NCBI GenBank assembly: GCA_910578885.1
Contig: CAJTSH010000005.1
Span: 49,788-113,787, forward strand
Source of the DNA: an uncultured Lachnospiraceae bacterium
GTDB lineage: Bacteria; Bacillota; Clostridia; Lachnospirales; Lachnospiraceae
Reading direction: 5' to 3'
Length of the DNA: 64,000 nt
Made by a program: the position numbers and the translations under genes. The notes beneath the pieces are model-generated. The model had not been told where the DNA came from. It ran no database searches and saw only the letters and a list, made by a program, of their open reading frames with translations. This document shows positions 53,900 to 62,112 of the stretch, piece by piece. Within the stretch, counting starts at the first letter, position 1. Each line of letters starts with the position of its first letter.

Positions 53900-53971
53900 G
53901 GTTCGTTGGTCAAGCGGTTAAGACGCCGCCCTCTCACGGCGGAAACACGGGTTCGATTCCCGTACGGACTG
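53900..53971 (+). tRNA. tRNA-Glu(CTC), copy 1
   Basis: A 72-nt cloverleaf: acceptor GGTTCGT/ACGGACT, D-arm with GGTCAAGCGGTTAAGAC, anticodon stem CCGCC/GGCGG around CTCTCAC (anticodon CTC) and a TTCGATT T-loop. The CCA end is not encoded. The first pair is G1-U72 rather than the usual G-C; both copies share this. Confidence 0.9.
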
Positions 53972-53973
53972 CT

Positions 53974-53989
53974 CGGTATTTAAATACCG
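53974..53989. repeat. 16-bp palindrome between the two tRNAs
   Basis: CGGTATTTAAATACCG, perfectly self-complementary. In the precursor RNA it could fold between the two tRNAs, perhaps guiding processing. Confidence 0.6.
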
Positions 53990-53994
53990 GTTAT

Positions 53995-54066
53995 GGTTCA
54001 TTGGTCAAGCGGTTAAGACGCCGCCCTCTCACGGCGGAAACAGGGGTTCGATTCCCCTATGAACTG
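53995..54066 (+). tRNA. tRNA-Glu(CTC), copy 2
   Basis: Almost identical to copy 1. It differs by a compensated acceptor pair (GGTTCAT/ATGAACT) and a T-stem change (CAGGG/CCCCT). It has the same CTC anticodon, no encoded CCA, and G1-U72 again. A tandem duplicate; a terminator follows 33 bp later. Confidence 0.9.
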
Positions 54067-54098
54067 TTGACTGTTTATAACAGCCCAACCCAAAAAAC

Positions 54099-54137
54099 CC
54101 TGAAGTTCAGTATTTATACTGAGTTCAGGATTTTTTT
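54099..54137 (+). terminator. Terminator after the tRNA pair
   Basis: Stem CCTGAA-TTCAGTA / TACTGA-TTCAGG with matching single-base bulges and a TTTA loop, followed by ATTTTTTT. Confidence 0.85.
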
Positions 54138-54261
54138 ATTTATTGGAAAACTTCTTAGCCTTCCTATGGTTGATGGCACATTTATTTGCTTCATATCTCA
54201 ATTTTATGATTGTTCAGTTAAATTAAAGCAATCCTTTTCCATTTGATATATCCGAATCTTA

Positions 54262-54390
54262 TTACAAAAAAGTCCGAATATCTAAATTTAACTTTTCTTC
54301 AATATGAATCAGCCGTTTCGCAATATCTTTGGATGTTTCGTCGGCTGCTTTATATTGATTTAAATATTTGTTTAGTGACTTTACACCCAT
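54262..54390 (-). pseudogene. Short frame, probable gene remnant (42 aa)
   Basis: Reads MGVKSLNKYLNQYKAADETS and onward, a plausible helical protein fragment. It lacks a ribosome site and ends at a stop after LDIRTFL. I do not recognise the family. Confidence 0.3.
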
Positions 54391-54465
54391 ATTACAGCCA
54401 TCTGTTTACTTGCGATATCCGAGTTATTAGCCTCAAAGCTCAAATTAAACCGAGAAAACGTCATC

Positions 54466-54618
54466 ATGCCACAGATTCGAATCTTAGCCGAAAATTACCT
54501 TCCGGCTGCTAAGCGCTATGAAAAATCAGTTTCACAAATTGAAACTATGCAGACCGATATCAACATGTTAAAACATGTCGTTTCCAAACATAGCAAACAA
54601 CTGCAAAATCTCGCCTAA
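54466..54618 (+). pseudogene. Short frame, probable gene remnant (50 aa)
   Basis: Begins MPQIRILAENYLPAAKRYEK and continues as a helical, coiled-coil-like segment (QIETMQTDINMLKHVVSKHS). There is no ribosome site. It resembles the tail of a larger protein, of unknown family. Confidence 0.35.
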
Positions 54619-54629
54619 TCACATATGAA

Positions 54630-54754
54630 AAAGAGTGTAAAGTCAATCAAATCATCAATCCATACGCCTATTTTCTGCATCTGACACTGCGCAAGCAGCC
54701 GATGCCCGCTCAGGCGGTAAATGTCTGACAACATGATATAGACTTACACTCTTT
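54630..54754. repeat. 125-bp inverted-repeat-bounded segment
   Basis: AAAGAGTGTAA (54630-54640) and TTACACTCTTT (54744-54754) are perfect 11-bp complements. It may be a MITE-like relic or simply a long hairpin terminator for the minus-strand GTPase gene, whose stop is 14 bp to the right. Confidence 0.4.
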
Positions 54755-54767
54755 CTTATTGATTGCT

Positions 54768-55718
54768 TTATGAGAAATACACCAGCTCATCCTCCGGCTT
54801 CTCCGCCGGCTCAATTTCCAGAGGATACAAAACCGGTCCCTTACCACGGTATTCCTTCGCAAACTCCACGCGGATTTCTGCCGTGATATTGATCCATGAC
54901 TTATGTGCAATCTGTCTGGAATCAATGTACTTCGCTTTAAAACCAATAAACTGCACATCTTCTACACAACAAGTCATTGCAAATCTTCCCGGAACAAATA
55001 CCCCTTTTTTCATTTTATCGGGATTATAGACAAGCGCAAGAAATTTAATCTTTTTGCCGTCATATTTTTTCGGATCATCTGTTGCATCCATAAACCAGAT
55101 GGCATAATCCGCATCACTTAATTCAATGACTTCCTGATTGATATCAAACGGAAGCTCTTCATTTGCATTTTCATCCACCGTACCGTCTCCACGCTCATAA
55201 ACGATCTGCGCCGGACGGTTCTGCGCCTTGACAATCCGGCGGAATTTGCCCCTTGGCGTCTCATCGTCACAACGGTTAAATATTACTACATCCGCTTTAA
55301 ACAACTGCTCCATCATCATTTGACGCATGTTATTGACGTACATTTCAAAGGTAGTGGCATCCACAGTAGCAAGCGACTGGACAATCACCCAGTCTTTTGG
55401 CAGCTTTGTCTCTAAGAGCGTAGCAATATCCCATGTGCCGTTATACTCCAAAAAGACCTGCTCCGGAAGATATTCCAGATTCAATCTGTTCAAAGTCTCT
55501 TCATTGAAATTCTCCTGTTCTTCAATCATTGCAAGATATGTGTTAATCGTACGAAGCTTTGCTTCATCATACTCCACATCTCCGTCTTCACAGCAAAGAA
55601 TCAGCGTCTTGCTTCCTTCTCCAAAGTCATTTTCAAACAATGTCTCCTTTATCAGCGTTGTCTTCCCGCTGTCCATAAAACCGGTAAATACATATACTGG
55701 TATTTCTTGCATAGTCAT
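54768..55718 (-). CDS. G3E-type GTPase (CobW-like) without the CxCC motif
   Basis: 316 residues. P-loop TGFMDSGKTTLI (about 12-23) and the family's NRCDDETPRGKFRR (GTP base recognition region). The position that carries GCICC in canonical CobW proteins reads LILCCEDGDVEYDE instead. A C-terminal beta domain (about 200-300) is present. Two start codons are possible (55718 and 55712). It is encoded 31 bp after a second G3E GTPase that does have CxCC; the two probably act together in metal insertion. Confidence 0.82.
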   Translation of the reverse strand: MTMQEIPVYVFTGFMDSGKTTLIKETLFENDFGEGSKTLILCCEDGDVEYDEAKLRTINTYLAMIEEQENFNEETLNRLNLEYLPEQVFLEYNGTWDIATLLETKLPKDWVIVQSLATVDATTFEMYVNNMRQMMMEQLFKADVVIFNRCDDETPRGKFRRIVKAQNRPAQIVYERGDGTVDENANEELPFDINQEVIELSDADYAIWFMDATDDPKKYDGKKIKFLALVYNPDKMKKGVFVPGRFAMTCCVEDVQFIGFKAKYIDSRQIAHKSWINITAEIRVEFAKEYRGKGPVLYPLEIEPAEKPEDELVYFS

Positions 55719-55749
55719 TTCACCCTTCGCTTTCTATTCTGCCCAAATC

Positions 55750-56865
55750 TTATGCGATTCCAAATAACTCTTCCAAACGATGCTCATCCATATCCGTACC
55801 GATGACACAGAGTCTTCCGGTATAATCCGGTTCTCCTTCACGAAGCTCGTATTCACCCGGTACCATATCAAAATAAATCCAGGAACCGTTCTCATCCTCA
55901 ACCATTCCTTTTGCACGAAGAATGGTTCCATATTCTTCGGTATCGCACAAGGTCTTTAAAACACTTTCAATCTTTTCTTTGGTAAACTTGTGCGGTGTTT
56001 CTTTGCCCCAACTGGTAAATACATCGTCTGCATGATGATGGTGATGCTCATGGTCGTGGTCATGGCAGCCACAGGTACAATTCTCGTCATGTTCATGATG
56101 ATGATTCTCATGCCCCTCATGGTCATGGCAGTGTTCATGCCCTTCATGATCATGTCCATGGTCATGCTCTTCGTGATTATGTCCATGCTCATGATGATGC
56201 TCATGCCCTTCATGATCATGCTCGTGGTCGTGATGATGCGCTTCCGCCAGCAGTTTCACTTCCAGATTGTCCTGTCCTTCCATGACCTTTAAAATCTGCT
56301 CTCCCTTTATAGATTCCCACGGTGTTGTAATAATTGCCGCCTTGTCATTCAAGTCCTGCATTTGCTTCACACAAAGCTCCAATTGCTCCGGCGTTGCATT
56401 CTGGCTTCTGCTTAAGATAATTGTGGTCGCATATTCAATCTGATTATTGAAGAATTCACCGAATGCTTTCATCTGCTTGCTTGCCTTGGTGGCATTTACA
56501 ACGGTGACAAGCGCATTCAATTTCACATCATGCGTTTTTTCCACATCCAATACAGATTTCATAACATCGGATAATTTACCAACGCCGGACGGCTCTATTA
56601 AAATACGATCTGGATGGAATTTCTCAATTACCTCATTTAAATTCTTTCCGAAGTCTCCAACAAGGGAACAACAGATACAGCCGGAATTCATCTCTGTAAT
56701 TTCAATACCGGCGTCCTTTAAGAACCCCCCGTCAATTCCGACCTCTCCGAATTCATTTTCAATCAGAACAATCTTCTCACCGGAAAACGCCTCTTCTATC
56801 ATCTTCTTGATAAGCGTTGTCTTACCGGCGCCTAAAAAACCTGAAATAATATCAATTTTCGTCAT
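55750..56865 (-). CDS. CobW/G3E GTPase with long His-rich metal-binding stretch
   Basis: 371 residues. P-loop SGFLGAGKTTLIKKM (about 8-22), ENEFGEVGIDG (36-46) and the metal-binding NSGCICCSL with Cys63, Cys65 and Cys66. A run of about 70 residues (212-282) is dominated by His, Asp and Glu, with a CTCGC cluster, and can bind many divalent ions. A CobW C-terminal domain follows. G3E GTPases act as metal chaperones (Zn, Ni, Co). The metal is not certain: Zn is likeliest from the CxCC family, and Ni is possible from the His stretch. No Zur-like site was found upstream. Confidence 0.9.
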   Translation of the reverse strand: MTKIDIISGFLGAGKTTLIKKMIEEAFSGEKIVLIENEFGEVGIDGGFLKDAGIEITEMNSGCICCSLVGDFGKNLNEVIEKFHPDRILIEPSGVGKLSDVMKSVLDVEKTHDVKLNALVTVVNATKASKQMKAFGEFFNNQIEYATTIILSRSQNATPEQLELCVKQMQDLNDKAAIITTPWESIKGEQILKVMEGQDNLEVKLLAEAHHHDHEHDHEGHEHHHEHGHNHEEHDHGHDHEGHEHCHDHEGHENHHHEHDENCTCGCHDHDHEHHHHHADDVFTSWGKETPHKFTKEKIESVLKTLCDTEEYGTILRAKGMVEDENGSWIYFDMVPGEYELREGEPDYTGRLCVIGTDMDEHRLEELFGIA

Positions 56866-56984
56866 GTCAATTCCTTCTTTCTTAAAATTATATCCTCATT
56901 TTCATCTCATTTGTCTTACAAAGCTTTTATCAACGTAAATATAGCAGAATCTCCTAAAAGAAACAAGTAAAAACTTTCGAAAGC

Positions 56985-58721
56985 CTAAATCTGCCCAGAC
57001 ATCCGGTAGAGCTTTTCATACAGCCCCTGCCGTTCCAACAATTCTTCATGCGTGCCTTCCTCTTCAATCCCATTTTCCGTCAGCACCAATATCTTCTCGG
57101 CATTACGTATGGTACTTAAACGATGGGCAATGACAAAAGTAGTGCGGTTCTTCGCCAGCTTTTCCAAAGACTCCTGAACCACCTTCTCACTTTCGTTATC
57201 CAACGCAGAAGTTGCTTCGTCAAAAATCAGTATTGGCGGATTCTTTAAAAATACTCTGGCTATGGACAATCTCTGCTTCTGCCCGCCGGAAAGCTTTACG
57301 CCGCGCTGTCCGATATCCGTCTCATATCCATCCGGCAGATTCATGATAAACTCATGGGCATTCGCATTCTTTGCCGCTTCAATCACCTCTTCTCTTGTCG
57401 CATCCGGCTTTCCGTAACGGATATTGTCGTAGACCGTTCCGACAAACAGATACACATCCTGCTGAACGATTCCGATATGGTCTCTCAGGCTCTTTAACCG
57501 GATTTCCCGGATATCCTTTCCGTCCAGAAGAATCCGTCCCCCGCTTACGTCATAGAATCTTGGAATCAGACTGCACAAGGTACTCTTTCCCGCTCCCGAA
57601 GAGCCCACCAACGCCATATAGGAACCGGCTGCCACCTTGAGATTGATATGGTTCAAGACTTTTTCCGTATTTTCCTCATACCGGAAGGAAACGTTGTCAA
57701 AGGTAATATCTCCGCGGACGTTCGAAAGCGCCGCTGCGCCTTCCCTGTCCTCAATGTCCGGTTCCACTGAAAGAATTTCCATAAACCGTTCAAATCCAGA
57801 ATATCCGTTCTGGAACTGTTCTGCAAAATCAATCAGGGTTCTCACCGGGTCTGTAAATACATTGATATACAGGATAAACGTAATTAAATCCGTTACCGGC
57901 ACGCTTCCGTCCGCAATAAAAATCGTTCCTGCTATTACCACCACAATCGTAATCAGTGTTGTAAATGTTTTCATTCCCGCCTGATAACCGCCCATAAAAA
58001 GATAACTGTTCTTTTTGGCGTTTAAAAAACCTTGATTTCCCCTACGAAACTTCTCCTGCTCAATTTTTTCATTTGCAAAAGATTTTACAACCCGGATTCC
58101 TGAAAGATTATCCTCTATCTGACCGTTTATTTCCGCAATCTTCACACGATTTTCCCGAAATGCGCGCTTCATCCGCTTGTTAAAGAAATAGGCATAACAA
58201 ATCATAACCGGCACCAATGCAAATGCACATAACGCCAGCTTCGGACTGATGCCGAGCAGAATCACAAACGCTCCGATAATTTTAATCGCGGATATCATGA
58301 TATTTTCCGGTCCATGATGCAAAAGCTCACTGATATCAAATAGATCCGTGGTGATTCTTGCCATTAGCTGTCCCACCTTCTGATTATCATAGAAAGAGAA
58401 GGACAGCTTCTGATAATGTTCAAAAATTTCGGCACGCATATCGTATTCAATCTTTGCTCCCATAACATGACCATAATTAGAAATATAAAAATTACAGTAG
58501 CACTCAACCGCCACTAATACCAGCATAAAAATGCCCAGCTTTAAAATAACAGCTACCGCCTCATCCCCGGATAGAAACACTACATTTGCCGTAATATAAC
58601 GTACAATCAGCGGTATCACCAAAGTAACTGCCGCTGCAAGTATCGCAAAGAACATGTCTGCAAAAAAGACGCCTAAATAAGGCTTATAATAGGATATCAT
58701 TTTCCTTAAATTCTGACTCAT
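56985..58721 (-). CDS. ABC exporter, fused membrane and ATPase domains
   Basis: 578 residues. Six membrane segments (about 15-310), then the ATPase domain with Walker A GSSGAGKST (about 372), LSGGQKQR signature (about 477) and Walker B ILIFDEATSALD (about 500). A half-transporter that dimerises, of the MsbA/LmrA-like group; no partner half is nearby, so a homodimer is likely. The substrate is unknown. Confidence 0.92.
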   Translation of the reverse strand: MSQNLRKMISYYKPYLGVFFADMFFAILAAAVTLVIPLIVRYITANVVFLSGDEAVAVILKLGIFMLVLVAVECYCNFYISNYGHVMGAKIEYDMRAEIFEHYQKLSFSFYDNQKVGQLMARITTDLFDISELLHHGPENIMISAIKIIGAFVILLGISPKLALCAFALVPVMICYAYFFNKRMKRAFRENRVKIAEINGQIEDNLSGIRVVKSFANEKIEQEKFRRGNQGFLNAKKNSYLFMGGYQAGMKTFTTLITIVVVIAGTIFIADGSVPVTDLITFILYINVFTDPVRTLIDFAEQFQNGYSGFERFMEILSVEPDIEDREGAAALSNVRGDITFDNVSFRYEENTEKVLNHINLKVAAGSYMALVGSSGAGKSTLCSLIPRFYDVSGGRILLDGKDIREIRLKSLRDHIGIVQQDVYLFVGTVYDNIRYGKPDATREEVIEAAKNANAHEFIMNLPDGYETDIGQRGVKLSGGQKQRLSIARVFLKNPPILIFDEATSALDNESEKVVQESLEKLAKNRTTFVIAHRLSTIRNAEKILVLTENGIEEEGTHEELLERQGLYEKLYRMSGQI

Positions 58722-58808
58722 TTTCTACTCCTTATCCCTAGTGCACTGTCTCACTCAAATTTCAACAAATGACTAGCCTGTTGCCTCATACAAACCCATG
58801 ATCAATAT

Positions 58809-58837
58809 TTGAATTTTCCAAGCAATCATACTATAAT
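58809..58837 (+). promoter_or_regulatory. Promoter of the LUD gene
   Basis: TTGAAT, 17 bp, TATAAT; 30 bp before the ATG at 58868, which has AGGAGGTA upstream. Confidence 0.75.
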
Positions 58838-58867
58838 AAGAAAAGAAAATCAAGCAGGAGGTACAGA

Positions 58868-59506
58868 ATGGAACCAAAGAAACAATATTATAGAAATTTA
58901 GCAGATACGATTCTGAAAAATTTAGAAAAACGCCAGATGGAAGGATATTATTTTGAAACCGCTGCTGAAGCAGTTAAGAAGGCTTCTTCCTTCTTAACGC
59001 CGGGCTGCAGCGTAGGCTTTGGAGGCTCTATGACCTTAAGCGAATCCGGCATGATGGATGCCCTTGTAAATAACCCGGATATCACGCTCTTTGACAGAAG
59101 CAAAGCAAGAAATGCCGAGGAAACAAAAGAAATTTACCGGAAATGCCTGACCGCAGATTATTTCTTTATGAGTACCAACGCAATTACCGCAGACGGCGAA
59201 CTGGTCAATATCGACGGAAACGGCAACCGCTTAGCAGCCCTCGTCTATGGTCCTGAATATGTCATCATCCTTGCCGGAATGAATAAAGCCGTCCGAAATG
59301 TGGAGGATGCAGTTTCCCGTGTACGCAACATCGCTGCACCGCCAAACGGAAACCGGTTGAATAAAGAGACTCCCTGCGCCATTACCGGCGTCTGTAAAGA
59401 CTGTCTGTCTCCCGGCTGTATGTGCAGTCACACCGTAATCACAAGATACTGCGGCACGCCGGGAAGAATCAAGATACTGTTAATTGGCGAGGAACTGGGC
59501 TATTAA
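58868..59506 (+). CDS. LUD-domain protein (LutC/YkgG-like)
   Basis: 212 residues. The LUD (DUF162) domain covers nearly all of it: GFGGSMTLSESGMMDAL and FFMSTNAITADGELVNIDGNGNR are typical. A C-terminal cysteine group (CAITGVCKDCLSPGCMCSH) contains five cysteines. LutC-type proteins function in lactate oxidation with LutA and LutB, which are absent here. Stand-alone LUD proteins of Clostridia have no firm function. The stop overlaps the HAD gene by 4 bp, tail to tail. Confidence 0.85.
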   Translation: MEPKKQYYRNLADTILKNLEKRQMEGYYFETAAEAVKKASSFLTPGCSVGFGGSMTLSESGMMDALVNNPDITLFDRSKARNAEETKEIYRKCLTADYFFMSTNAITADGELVNIDGNGNRLAALVYGPEYVIILAGMNKAVRNVEDAVSRVRNIAAPPNGNRLNKETPCAITGVCKDCLSPGCMCSHTVITRYCGTPGRIKILLIGEELGY

Positions 59507-60147
59507 ACCAGTTCCTCAAAAGATACGATATAACGGTCTGCTTTACTGCGGATTTCTTCTTTCTCATAGGAAGAGTGTATGTCTTCCACGCCTACCACAT
59601 AGAATCCTCCCATTTTCGCCCCCTCTACTCCCTTTAAAATATCCTCATATACCACACAGTCTTCACAGGATAATCCGATTTTTTCTGCCGCATTCCAATA
59701 GACGTCCGGAAATCCTTTCGCCCGCTTCACCGCCGTCGTCACGCTGAACGCATCAAACCAGTCATAGATTCCGTGATGCTTTAAACACGGCTCAAACAGC
59801 CGCGCATCCGAGGAGGTTGCCGCAGCGATTTTCACACCCCTTTCTCTCAAGCCTTTCAGATATTCCCTTACATATGGCTTTAGCTGCACATGATAGGTAT
59901 AGGCATCGATCGCCATCGCAAACCACTCCTCCATAATGTTTTCCGGATGCTCATTCAAACCGAATCTCTCAATTGTATAGTCCGCCGCACCCTTAAAATT
60001 CATTGACGTTATCGCCTTTAAATAATCTTCTGGAACCAGATAACCCCGTTTCCCAAGAAAATCCTCGTCTATCTTGCGCCATACTCCCATTGAATCCAGT
60101 AATGTGCCATCCAGATCAAAGATGGCGCCCTTCATTCGCTCCAGCAT
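59503..60147 (-). CDS. HAD-family phosphatase (beta-phosphoglucomutase-like)
   Basis: 214 residues from the ATG at 60147; the ATG at 60135 is equally possible. The nucleophile motif is FDLDGTLLDS (Asp11 and Asp13). AATSSD supplies the Thr/Ser motif, KRAKGFPDVYWNAA the Lys and CVVYEDILKGVEGAK the acidic pair. The family dephosphorylates or isomerises sugar phosphates; the substrate is unknown. It begins 1 bp after the argS stop, so it is co-transcribed with argS. Confidence 0.88.
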   Translation of the reverse strand: MLERMKGAIFDLDGTLLDSMGVWRKIDEDFLGKRGYLVPEDYLKAITSMNFKGAADYTIERFGLNEHPENIMEEWFAMAIDAYTYHVQLKPYVREYLKGLRERGVKIAAATSSDARLFEPCLKHHGIYDWFDAFSVTTAVKRAKGFPDVYWNAAEKIGLSCEDCVVYEDILKGVEGAKMGGFYVVGVEDIHSSYEKEEIRSKADRYIVSFEELV

Positions 60148-60148
60148 C

Positions 60149-61918
60149 TTACATCCGATCCGGTGCGGAAAATCCCAGCACATCAATACAGATTTCAAGG
60201 ACATGTTTGGTCAGCTCCAGCAGACGGATATAAGAAGCCTGAACTTCCGCATCCTCTTCTGTCATGATCTTTGTTTCATGGTAGAAATGATTCAAAGCAT
60301 TTGCCAAGTCATAGATATAAGAGCAGACCTTATGCGGAGCCGTCTCCTCATAAGCGGTTTCCATCGTACTGTTAAACTTGGCAATCTCTTTCATTAAGGC
60401 TTTCTCGCTCTCTGTATGCGCCGGCAGGAGTTTTGCAGAGGAAGCATCCTTTCCGGCTTCCTTATATTTTGTTAAAATAGACTTAATCCGGACAATTGTA
60501 TACAGAATATACGGACCCGTATTTCCTTCAAAGGAAGTAAATCTCTCCATATCAAAAATATAGTCCTTGGACGCCTGATTGGATAAATCTCCGTATTTCA
60601 CGGAGGAAAGCGCAACCACCTTTGCAGTCTCCCTCGCCTGCGCTTCGTCCACAGTACGGTTTTCTGCAATCTTTCGGTACATTTCCTCATTGATGCCATT
60701 GATCAGATTTTCCAGACGCATGACGCCGCCCTCTCTTGTCTTAAAGGGCTTGCCGTCCTTGCCGTTCATTGTACCGAATCCCAAGAATTTCAACGTCGTG
60801 CCCTCGTCAACCAGATGCGTCTTTCTTGCACAGCGGAACACCTGTGTAAAGTACAGCTCCTGACGCTTGTCCACCACATAGATAATTTCGTCAGGATGAT
60901 AATCCTTCATACGCCAGACAATCGTTGCAAGATCCGTGGTGTTATACAGGGACGCACCATCGGATTTTAAAATCATACAGGGCGGAACCTCCTTGGTGTC
61001 CGTCTCTTCCTTTACATCTACCACAAGGGCTCCCTCGCTTATATAGGCATACCCCTCGTCCTTCATCTTCTGTACCATGTCGGGGATATAAGGCTGGGCA
61101 TCAGACTCACCCTTCCACAGCTCAAAAGATACGTTCAGGTTCTCATAATTCCTCTTTAAATCCGTCACGGACACATTTAAAATATGATGGAGAAGAGCCT
61201 GATACCCCTTTCTTCCATGCTGCAATTCAAAGGTCGCCTGCATCGCCGCTTCCTTATAACCTTCGTCCTCCTTAGACTTACCGCTTGCTGTCGGATAGAT
61301 TTCCTCTAATTCAGAAATGGTAAACGGCGGTTCCTCCGGGTATTCCCCCGTATATGCCTCATCAAAATATACAAGCTCTGGCTTTCTTTCTTTCAGCTCG
61401 GTGATAATCAAGCCCATCTGCAGACCCCAGTCCCCCAGATGAACATCGCCGATCATGTTATGACCCATGAATCTGCCGATGCGCTTGATGCTCTCGCCGA
61501 TAATCGCAGAACGCAAATGCCCTACATGCAGAGGCTTTGCAACATTTGGTCCGCCATAATCTATCATAATCGTCTTCGGGCTCTCCGTCTTTTCACACCC
61601 CAGACGCTCTGTATCCGCTTCCATTCCCCTAAGATACTCCACAAGATATTCCGAAGATAATTTTAAATTCATAAATCCCGGATTTACCGCTTCTGCCATT
61701 TCAAACATAGAATTGCCGGAAAGCTGCTCTATGACAGCATTTGCAATCATAATCGGCGCTTTCTTATATTCCTTTGCCGCAGCCATAGCTCCGTTGCATT
61801 GGTATTCGCAAAGATCCGGCCGGTTGGACAATGTGACCTTCGCATATTTTTTATCATAACCTGCTTTTTCAAAAGCAGCCGACATTTCCTCGGTAATCAA
61901 ATCTAGTAGTTTCTTCAT
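60149..61918 (-). CDS. argS: Arginyl-tRNA synthetase
   Basis: 589 residues. The N-terminal Add-1 domain contacts tRNA; the class I HIGH-type motif is GGPNVAKPLHVGHLRSA (about 118-134). The KMSK loop is replaced by a degenerate Lys-rich stretch near GTMNGKDGKPFKTR, as normal for many ArgRS. The C-terminal DALR domain ends at residue 589. AGGAGG is six bases before the start. No T-box is present in its leader; a twin-hairpin element is instead. Confidence 0.96.
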   Translation of the reverse strand: MKKLLDLITEEMSAAFEKAGYDKKYAKVTLSNRPDLCEYQCNGAMAAAKEYKKAPIMIANAVIEQLSGNSMFEMAEAVNPGFMNLKLSSEYLVEYLRGMEADTERLGCEKTESPKTIMIDYGGPNVAKPLHVGHLRSAIIGESIKRIGRFMGHNMIGDVHLGDWGLQMGLIITELKERKPELVYFDEAYTGEYPEEPPFTISELEEIYPTASGKSKEDEGYKEAAMQATFELQHGRKGYQALLHHILNVSVTDLKRNYENLNVSFELWKGESDAQPYIPDMVQKMKDEGYAYISEGALVVDVKEETDTKEVPPCMILKSDGASLYNTTDLATIVWRMKDYHPDEIIYVVDKRQELYFTQVFRCARKTHLVDEGTTLKFLGFGTMNGKDGKPFKTREGGVMRLENLINGINEEMYRKIAENRTVDEAQARETAKVVALSSVKYGDLSNQASKDYIFDMERFTSFEGNTGPYILYTIVRIKSILTKYKEAGKDASSAKLLPAHTESEKALMKEIAKFNSTMETAYEETAPHKVCSYIYDLANALNHFYHETKIMTEEDAEVQASYIRLLELTKHVLEICIDVLGFSAPDRM

Positions 61919-61932
61919 TTTTTCCTCCTTCT

Positions 61933-61982
61933 GGCGTGTTTTTCACGCCATCTAGGCAGATTTGGAAGTTTTTCTTCCAAAC
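61933..61982 (-). ncRNA. Twin-hairpin leader element, copy 1 (argS)
   Basis: On the minus strand, TTTGGAAG-AAAAA-CTTCCAAA, then linker TCTGCCTAGAT, then GGCGTG-AAAAA-CACGCC, then AGAAGGAGG, the ribosome site. It lies in the ~90-nt transcribed leader of argS. The element at 35764-35813 keeps the same order and pairing. Together they suggest a structured RNA that sits directly before the ribosome site. Confidence 0.65.
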
Positions 61983-62015
61983 TTTCAAATCCTTTCCTAT
62001 CCTATTTCTTGTTTC

Positions 62016-62044
62016 ATTCTATACAGGATTGGAAAAAATGTCAA
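62016..62044 (-). promoter_or_regulatory. Promoter of argS
   Basis: TTGACA (62039-62044), 17 bp, TAGAAT (62016-62021) on the minus strand. Confidence 0.8.
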
Positions 62045-62112
62045 AACTTTTCACCTGAAACGTTAAATAAATTTGCTGTTTCCGATAACTCCCTGGAGGA
62101 TGCGCACGATTT

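Larger units (their letters stand above)
54138..54767. other. 630-bp region of degenerate sequence
   Basis: No gene of normal quality. It holds two short frames (54262-54390 minus; 54466-54618 plus) that look like protein fragments, an 11-bp-ended inverted repeat at 54630-54754, and the 11-mer TGACTTTACAC at 54376 with its complement at 54635. Its position beside tRNA genes suggests decayed mobile DNA, but I found no recognisable integrase or transposase. Confidence 0.5.

Noticed and set aside
54466..54618. Functional small protein
   Set aside because: No ribosome site or promoter, and it looks like the tail of a longer protein; kept only as a remnant.
55990..56292. Met-rich + strand frame opposite the His-rich GTPase stretch
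   Set aside because: It is the complement of CAT/CAC histidine codons, with no ribosome site.
61919..62010. T-box riboswitch before argS
   Set aside because: No specifier-loop arrangement, no conserved T-box sequence and no terminator/antiterminator pair; only two small hairpins fit.
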